DNA of 64,000 nucleotides from Firmicutes bacterium UBA5227 (GTDB lineage: Bacteria; Bacillota; Clostridia; Tissierellales; Sedimentibacteraceae): assembly GCA_002409285.1 (NCBI GenBank), contig DHUT01000078.1, forward strand, positions 1 through 64,000, read 5' to 3'. Under the pieces are notes generated by a model that was given only the letters and a program-made list of their open reading frames with translations, was not told where the DNA came from and did not search any database. The translations under genes were made by a program, and so were the position numbers. Within the stretch, counting starts at the first letter, position 1; the number at the start of each line of letters is the position of its first letter. Below are positions 58,736-64,000 of the stretch, piece by piece.

Positions 58736-58931
58736 TTGAAAATCCTCCCTTTTAATGTATTGTATCACTAAACAGTGACATTTAACATATTTATACTTTC
58801 AGACAGTTCAACATAAATAAATAGGTACGCTTTTTACAATTTTACATTCCATAAAATGTTTTCACATCATACTTATTGTAACTTGAAATGCAAAAAATAG
58901 TCAAGTTTTGCATTCAAACTTAATATCACAA

Positions 58932-59423
58932 TCAGAGAAGATAATAGTAAAGGCATATATCCTCGTAATGCCCGTCCTTCATGTGAAATCCGCCTGGAAT
59001 CGTTCCAAGCAGCACAAACCCTATACGTTCATATAAATGCCTTGCATGCGTATTTGTGGCAACAACAGCATTAAACTGTAAAATACCAAATCCATATTGC
59101 TTAGCTTGGGCAAGGCTATCTTTTACTAACTTTTCCCCAATGTGTAAGCCTCTGCTTTCAGAACCTACCGCATAACTGGCATTGCTGATATGACCGCATC
59201 TTCCTATATTGTTGGGATGAAGTATATACAGCCCGTGTATTTTTTTACTTTCACAGTCTTCGGCAACAGCACAATGAGTTTGCTCATTAAAAAACGCCCT
59301 GCCTGTTTTCTGATTTAAATAATCCCCTTGAGGAAAAGCAATTCCCTCCTCAACAACCTCATTCCATATTTGTATCATTGAGGGTACATCCTCTGCATTG
59401 TACTTTCGAATTATAATGTTCAT
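58932..59423 (-). CDS. GNAT family N-acetyltransferase (phosphinothricin acetyltransferase-like)
   Basis: 163 aa. IIIRKYNAEDVPSMIQIWNEVVEEGIAFPQ, then GHISNASYAVGSESRGLHIGEKLVKDSLAQAKQYGFGILQFNAVVATNTHARHLYERIGFVLLGTIPGGFHMKDGHYEDICLYYYLL (CoA loop SRGLHIGEKL). The GGFHMKDGHYEDI ending is typical of PAT/YncA-like enzymes that acetylate small amino compounds. AGGGTGG precedes the ATG. Substrate unknown. Confidence 0.87.
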   Translation of the reverse strand: MNIIIRKYNAEDVPSMIQIWNEVVEEGIAFPQGDYLNQKTGRAFFNEQTHCAVAEDCESKKIHGLYILHPNNIGRCGHISNASYAVGSESRGLHIGEKLVKDSLAQAKQYGFGILQFNAVVATNTHARHLYERIGFVLLGTIPGGFHMKDGHYEDICLYYYLL

Positions 59424-59493
59424 TTTGCCACCCTTTTTCCGGTTAATAATATGCCGGCAACATCACAAAATTCTTCCGGTTTATTCCTTGTTC

Positions 59494-61461
59494 TTAGTTT
59501 ATTGTATGCATATACTTCTCTGCTTCATACCATGGCACGGTGAAAGAAGTTCCCTTTGCACAGAAAACAGATGTTGATGTATTCTCTGTATCTCTTTCCT
59601 TGTCATATCCTGTTTTGTTGATTACATCAGCAGAATTTCCACACAAGTCATATCCGTCATACATTAAGCTTATACTTCCCATACCCCTGGTAAATGATAT
59701 GAGCTCAGTGGTATAATCCATAAAGGATTCCACAGGTCCTCTTCCTTTTATATAAACATTTCCACAATTGATAACAGGCGGTTCACAAGTACCTCTTAAT
59801 TTTTGTATATCCGACATAATTTTTCCAACGTAAGTTTCTTCAGCATAAATCTCAAAGCTATAAAACGGCTCTAATAAAATAGATTCTGCTTTTTCCAGGC
59901 CTTGTCTTATTGCCCTGTAGGTAGCTTCTCTGAAATCGCCGCCTTCAGTATGTTTAATATGGTAACGTCCATCAGTTAAAATTATTTTCATGTCCGTTAT
60001 TGGAGAACCGGTTAACACTCCTTTATGAACTCTTTCAAAAACATGGTTTTCTATTGTATTCTGATAATTTAAAATTAAATTATCAACATGGCACCGGCTC
60101 TCATAGGTGATTCCGCTGCCACGGGCAGTTGGCATTAGCTTTAACTGTACTTCCGCATAATGACGGAGCGGTTCAAAATGCCCATACCCCGTTACCTCTG
60201 ATAATATAGTTTCTCTGTATTCAACCTGTGGTTTTTCAAAACCAACTGATATTCCAAATCGGGACTTCATAACATCCTCTAATATCTCAAGCTGAATTTT
60301 TCCCATTACACTAATTAATATATCTTCCGTTTCTTCTCTATATGTAACCGATAAAGCCGGATCTTCAGCTTCCAGCATTCGTAGTTTTTCCATTAATATT
60401 GTCACATCTGTATTATCTAATATATTTACCCTTGATTTAAGTGCTGCAGTCAGATGAAAATTGTTAACTTCTTCTACTGTTGTTTCACCTGATTTTATCA
60501 TAGTGCCGCATACAGGAGATTTAAGCCCTACAACAGCAACAACATCTCCGGCTGATATGTCATTTTTAGTTTCATATTTTTTACCCTTATAAACTCTTAT
60601 TTCATTGACCTTTTCTGAAGATGTTAAATCGCCTTTTTTAAATATAAATTCATCTTTAATACACAGCCTTCCGGATAAAGCCTTTATAAATGTCAGCCGT
60701 ATTCCCTTTTCATCATGTCGTATCTTGTAAACCTTTCCCGAAAAACAATTGTCTTCTTTCTCCTGATATTCTGTTTTTGACAGCATTGAAAATATTTCTA
60801 AAAAATTATCTAATCCAATTCCTTTTAAAGCTGAGCCTTTCATTAATGGGAAGCAAAGCCTGTTTTTTATAAGCCTTATCACAACTTCTGATAAATCCTT
60901 TGCACTATAACCTTCCTGTAAATAAGATTCTAAAAAAACATCATCCCTGTCTGCTGCAAATTCAGCTGTTTGCTGATTAATTATATCTTCTGCAGAATTA
61001 AGAAACAGTATATCACCGGTAAGCTTGTTTTTTATGTCATTTATTATAACCTGCAGGTTAAAACTTTCTATGTCAGTTTTATTAATAAAAAAGAAGGTAG
61101 GAATATTGTATGAATTCAATAGATTAAATAAAGTTGTAGTGTGAGCCTGAACCCCCGAACTGCCGCTTATTATTAAAATCGCATAATCAAGGGCAGACAT
61201 GGAGCGTTCAGTTTCTGCCGAGAAATCCATATGTCCCGGTGTATCTATAATATAATAAGTATCATTATTAAATTCAAAAATTCCCTGATCAGAAAAAATT
61301 GTAATTCCTCTTTTCTGTTCTATTTCATTAGTATCCATACTTGAAGTCTTATGATCAACTCTTCCTAAATTTCGTATGCTGCCTGTATTATAAAGAAGTT
61401 GTTCTGTGAAAGTAGTTTTCCCTGCATCCACATGAGCAAAAATTCCTATTGTTTTTTTCAT
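59494..61461 (-). CDS. TetM-like translational GTPase (ribosomal protection family)
   Basis: About 655 aa, EF-G-type. G1 AHVDAGKTT, G2 KRGITI, G3 DTPGHMDF, G4 NKTD; then domains II-V with VMGKIQLEILEDVMKSRFGISVGFEKPQVEYRETIL and EPFYSFEIYAEETYVGKIMSDIQKLRG. Length and domain order match TetM/TetO proteins, which free ribosomes from tetracycline, but it is divergent, and the C-terminus (GTSFTVPWYEAEKYMHTIN) differs from classical Tet proteins and lacks nearby mobile elements. Likely an intrinsic paralogue; resistance should not be assumed. The frame opens to 61551 but MKKTIGIFAHVDAGK marks 61461. Confidence 0.85.
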   Translation of the reverse strand: MKKTIGIFAHVDAGKTTFTEQLLYNTGSIRNLGRVDHKTSSMDTNEIEQKRGITIFSDQGIFEFNNDTYYIIDTPGHMDFSAETERSMSALDYAILIISGSSGVQAHTTTLFNLLNSYNIPTFFFINKTDIESFNLQVIINDIKNKLTGDILFLNSAEDIINQQTAEFAADRDDVFLESYLQEGYSAKDLSEVVIRLIKNRLCFPLMKGSALKGIGLDNFLEIFSMLSKTEYQEKEDNCFSGKVYKIRHDEKGIRLTFIKALSGRLCIKDEFIFKKGDLTSSEKVNEIRVYKGKKYETKNDISAGDVVAVVGLKSPVCGTMIKSGETTVEEVNNFHLTAALKSRVNILDNTDVTILMEKLRMLEAEDPALSVTYREETEDILISVMGKIQLEILEDVMKSRFGISVGFEKPQVEYRETILSEVTGYGHFEPLRHYAEVQLKLMPTARGSGITYESRCHVDNLILNYQNTIENHVFERVHKGVLTGSPITDMKIILTDGRYHIKHTEGGDFREATYRAIRQGLEKAESILLEPFYSFEIYAEETYVGKIMSDIQKLRGTCEPPVINCGNVYIKGRGPVESFMDYTTELISFTRGMGSISLMYDGYDLCGNSADVINKTGYDKERDTENTSTSVFCAKGTSFTVPWYEAEKYMHTIN

Positions 61462-61526
61462 AGTAACTCTCTTTCTGTCTGATATAATTTTACAGCATAG
61501 TCCGCAGAAGTAAATAGTATGGTACA

Positions 61527-63260
61527 CTAAAAGGTTACATCTGTTAAGCACTGATTTTCACAGTCAATTAATCCATGACCGTTAAGCCTTAGCTTAGGAA
61601 TTACTGGTAGGCTTACAAAGGACAACGTCATAAAAGGGTCTATTCCTTCTGAAACACCAAGTTGTAATGCTGTAAGTTTCAGATGCTCCAATTTTTTATC
61701 AACAACCTCTATTGTTTCCTGACTCATAAGTCCTGCAATAGGCAATGGAAGCTCTCCCAGTATTTTACCATCCTTTGCAATTGCAAGTCCGCCATTTTGC
61801 TCTCTGACTGAATTTGCGGCAATTACCATATCCTCATCATTTGTTCCTACCACAATAAGATTATGTGAGTCATGTGCCACGCTGGTAGCTATTGCTCCTG
61901 CTTTTAGTCCATAGCCCTGTAAAAACCCGACTCCAACATGACCTGTATTGTGATGACGTTCAAAAACAGCCAACTTAACCAAATCCTGTGAAAGGTTCAC
62001 TCCCGGAGCCAATCCGTCACTCTGCGTCCATTCAGTAATAATTTCTTCTGTCAACAATTGGTGTTCTATGAGCTTGATAGCACGAATATGGTCTCCCTTC
62101 TTTTTTATTTTCAATTGATCCGAACTTATGGTAATCATATGAAAGGAGTTCCATATTTTTTTATTTTCGGGAAGTTTATACGGTTGTTTTTTCAGCATAT
62201 TTCCGTCCTGTGCCGCCAGCTTGCCATCAATATACACCTGATGCACCTCAATATCTTTCAAGTCGGATAATACTGCCAGATCTGCACGGTATCCCGGTGC
62301 TACAGCACCTGATTCCTTTAAATTAAAATATTGTGCCGTATGAAGGGTACACATTTTAATTGCTGTTACCGGATCAACGCCCAAACTAACAGCCTTTCGT
62401 ATTACTGCATCCATATGCCCATCACGAAGCAAATCACCCGGATGACGGTCATCTGTTACAAACATGCATCGATTAGAATACGGCTTTTTACACAATGGCA
62501 GCAATGCTTCCATATTCCTGGCAGCGGTTCCTTCCCGAACCATTATCCATTGACCACGCCGCAGTTTTTCCATTGCTTCATCCATTGAAGCACACTCATG
62601 ATCCGACTGTACACCGGCTGCAACATAAGCATTAGTCTGTTTACCCCGGAGTCCCGGTGCATGACCGTCCACTATTTTACCAAATTTTTTTGCATCTGCA
62701 ACCTTAGTAAGTATTTCTTCATTACCTTTTATTGTCTGATGTGCATCCATTAGTTCAGCCAGTCCCAGGACACGTTCATTATCATAATATCTCCGAAGCT
62801 GTTCTGCTGCTAACACTTCTCCCGGCTCATCAAATTTACTCGACGGCACGCAGGAAGGAAGAGTAAAATACACCTTCATCATCAAATCATCGGTTGCTTT
62901 TAGCATATAATCTATTCCTTCTGTTCCGGCAACATTCGCAATTTCATGGGGATCAGCCACAATTGCCGTAGTTCCTCCAGGTAAGGATGCACGCTCAAAT
63001 TCTCCGGGAGCAAGCATGGATGATTCCAGATGCATATGACCATCAATAAACCCCGGGCAAATGAAGCACCCTTGCAAATCTACTTCCATGTCACCCTCAT
63101 ATTTCCCCAATCCCACAATGTAACCATCTGAAATAGCCACATCCGTTTCTTCCAACTCTTCAGTAAATACATTAACAACTTTAGCCGATTTCAAAACAAG
63201 CTGTGCCTTTTTTGATCCTGATGCAGACAAAATTATATTTTTTCTTTTCTGGCAATCCAT
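61527..63260 (-). CDS. ade: Adenine deaminase
   Basis: About 577 aa amidohydrolase converting adenine to hypoxanthine and ammonia in purine salvage. CPGFIDGHMHLESSM, IVADPHEIANVAGTEG, VDGHAPGLRG, FVTDDRHPGDLL and the C-terminal RHHNTGHVGVGFLQGYGLKAGAIATSVAHDSHN are standard Ade blocks including metal ligands. The frame opens at a TTG at 63293; GGAGG with ATG at 63260 is preferred. A 12-bp palindrome GTTTTCGAAAAC lies about 95 bases upstream; no purine riboswitch was recognised. Confidence 0.95.
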   Translation of the reverse strand: MDCQKRKNIILSASGSKKAQLVLKSAKVVNVFTEELEETDVAISDGYIVGLGKYEGDMEVDLQGCFICPGFIDGHMHLESSMLAPGEFERASLPGGTTAIVADPHEIANVAGTEGIDYMLKATDDLMMKVYFTLPSCVPSSKFDEPGEVLAAEQLRRYYDNERVLGLAELMDAHQTIKGNEEILTKVADAKKFGKIVDGHAPGLRGKQTNAYVAAGVQSDHECASMDEAMEKLRRGQWIMVREGTAARNMEALLPLCKKPYSNRCMFVTDDRHPGDLLRDGHMDAVIRKAVSLGVDPVTAIKMCTLHTAQYFNLKESGAVAPGYRADLAVLSDLKDIEVHQVYIDGKLAAQDGNMLKKQPYKLPENKKIWNSFHMITISSDQLKIKKKGDHIRAIKLIEHQLLTEEIITEWTQSDGLAPGVNLSQDLVKLAVFERHHNTGHVGVGFLQGYGLKAGAIATSVAHDSHNLIVVGTNDEDMVIAANSVREQNGGLAIAKDGKILGELPLPIAGLMSQETIEVVDKKLEHLKLTALQLGVSEGIDPFMTLSFVSLPVIPKLRLNGHGLIDCENQCLTDVTF

Positions 63261-63342
63261 TTTAGTCGTTCCTCCATATATGCAAAATCTCAAGGACTTC
63301 AGTAAGCAGGCAATCTGTCAGCTCTCATAATACCTTTCAGCA

Positions 63343-63366
63343 ATTATAACCGCTGTTTTCGAAAAC
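63343..63366 (-). promoter_or_regulatory. -10 box and palindrome upstream of adenine deaminase
   Basis: Minus strand TATAAT (63343-63348); GTTTTC-GAAAAC (63355-63366) lies in its spacer region, extended by GC on both sides with one mismatch. No good -35, consistent with an activator or repressor site. Confidence 0.4.
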
Positions 63367-63458
63367 TGCAGATATGCTCAATATTATTACCCATTTATAA
63401 TTATTGTTACTATACATCATCCGTCTGCATTTAACAAGAAAAACTAAAGAAAATAATT

Positions 63459-64000
63459 TTAGTGTTGTATTAGCTGAATTAGCTCCTTCAGCCTGAGCTT
63501 ATCAATTTCACCTGAAAATAATTTATCATACCTTACGGCAGTTCCAAAGTGATATTGTGGAGCAATGGTTTGTTCTGCTATTGGTTTAATGTTGTCAAGG
63601 GTTAAGCCGCCCCCAACCATTATGTTTACATGTCCTGAGTTTTTAATCATTTCTTTAATGACAGGAATATTTTCTGTTATAATCCCTTTCCCTCCGGAAG
63701 TCAGTACTGTTTTAATCTGAGGGTACCCGGAAAGCAATTTTATACCTCCCACAATATCAGGAAGCTCATCGATTGCTCTGTGAAATGTTACTTCCAGTCC
63801 TCCGCAAACCTCCAGCAATTCCCGGAGACTGTTTTCGCATACCTCTTCAGCTTCATTCAAAACTCCAAATACCACACCGTTTGCTCCCAAATTTCCGGCT
63901 GTTTCTATATCCCTTTTCATTACTGCTAATTCCTCTTTTGTATATGTAAATGATTTTGAATGAGGTCTTATCATAACATTTACCGGAATGCTGACCGACT
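63459..64000 (-). CDS. cutC: Copper homeostasis protein CutC (partial)
   Basis: The reading frame is open to the right edge, so the N-terminus (about 60-65 residues) lies outside the window. Visible: IPVNVMIRPHSKSFTYT, GANGVVFGVLNEAEEV, LEVTFHRAIDELPD, VLTSGGKGIITENIPVI and VNIMVGGGLTLDNI, all CutC (TIM-barrel) blocks. Linked to copper tolerance in E. coli, though the biochemical activity is unclear. Separate from ade by 198 bases. Confidence 0.9.
   Translation of the reverse strand, partial: SVSIPVNVMIRPHSKSFTYTKEELAVMKRDIETAGNLGANGVVFGVLNEAEEVCENSLRELLEVCGGLEVTFHRAIDELPDIVGGIKLLSGYPQIKTVLTSGGKGIITENIPVIKEMIKNSGHVNIMVGGGLTLDNIKPIAEQTIAPQYHFGTAVRYDKLFSGEIDKLRLKELIQLIQH

Noticed and set aside
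59494..61461. Acquired tetracycline resistance gene
   Set aside because: Sequence is divergent from TetM/O/W in the C-terminal part and has no mobile-element context, so acquired resistance is not claimed.
63261..63458. Purine riboswitch before adenine deaminase
   Set aside because: The conserved loop and junction sequences of the purine aptamer were not found; only a -10 box and a palindrome are visible.
1..64000. CRISPR arrays, tRNA and rRNA genes, prophage or complete insertion sequences
   Set aside because: No regularly spaced repeats, cloverleaf-like sequences, ribosomal RNA motifs, transposase or integrase genes were recognised on either strand.

Overview
The window looks like chromosomal DNA of a low-GC, spore-forming, amino-acid-fermenting Bacillota bacterium (Clostridia or Tissierellia type). 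The evidence is strong AGGAGG ribosome sites, AT-rich intergenic DNA, a CotF-like spore coat gene, T-box leaders, several amino-acid ABC importers and a BceRSAB-type module. No rRNA, tRNA, CRISPR array or intact insertion sequence was seen. The right end cuts through a cutC gene.

Layout. 1-2.2 kb: polar amino-acid ABC importer. 2.3-6.4 kb: glutathione peroxidase, Na+/alanine symporter, CotF-like coat protein, EamA transporter. 6.5-11.9 kb: leftward uppP-bceR-bceS // bceA-bceB cluster typical of cell-wall-peptide (bacitracin-like) resistance, with a hairpin between the two-component genes and the ABC genes. 12.2-17.4 kb: unknown Cys-rich protein, DNA polymerase IV, MATE pump, two acetyltransferases. 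17.5-23.3 kb: Memo-like protein and a large alpha-2-macroglobulin-like lipoprotein without the thioester Cys. 23.5-28.7 kb: small unknown ORF, DUF3298-type protein, ParE/Phd toxin-antitoxin, acetyltransferase, BlaR1/BlaI-like pair with a palindromic operator, NifX-like protein. 28.7-31.7 kb: frameshifted acyl-carrier-protein remnant, MFS transporter, a candidate type I toxin-antitoxin locus too short for routine gene calling, YitT protein. 31.9-35.8 kb: MarR regulator with two exporter half-transporters. 35.9-37.3 kb: ferritin-like protein and PAS-PP2C phosphatase.

37.6-43.7 kb is the most interesting block. A leftward operon (metN-metI-2-hydroxyacid dehydrogenase-metQ-aminotransferase) is preceded by a 34-codon leader ORF with eight Met codons and an intrinsic terminator, which looks like a ribosome-mediated methionine attenuator. 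The enzymes suggest uptake of methionine (or a similar amino acid), transamination, and reduction of the keto acid to a hydroxy acid. A LysR gene lies just upstream and an amidohydrolase diverges from it.

45.8-51.2 kb: GlsB-like protein, copper-amine-oxidase-N-like surface protein, and a second exporter pair whose first gene is frameshifted, behind a structured leader. 51.2-54.2 kb: a second polar amino-acid ABC importer behind two tandem T-box riboswitches (probable Pro specifier CCC). 54.3-64 kb: TraX-like protein, NYN nuclease-like protein, metallo-hydrolase, HdeD-like protein, a mini membrane protein carrying the OadB GGADGPT motif, HD hydrolase, truncated nitroreductase, acetyltransferase, TetM-like GTPase, adenine deaminase, and CutC (partial).

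All functions are read from sequence by eye; no database search was run. Motifs and coordinates are direct observations, family roles are established knowledge, and pathway or regulatory proposals are inference.
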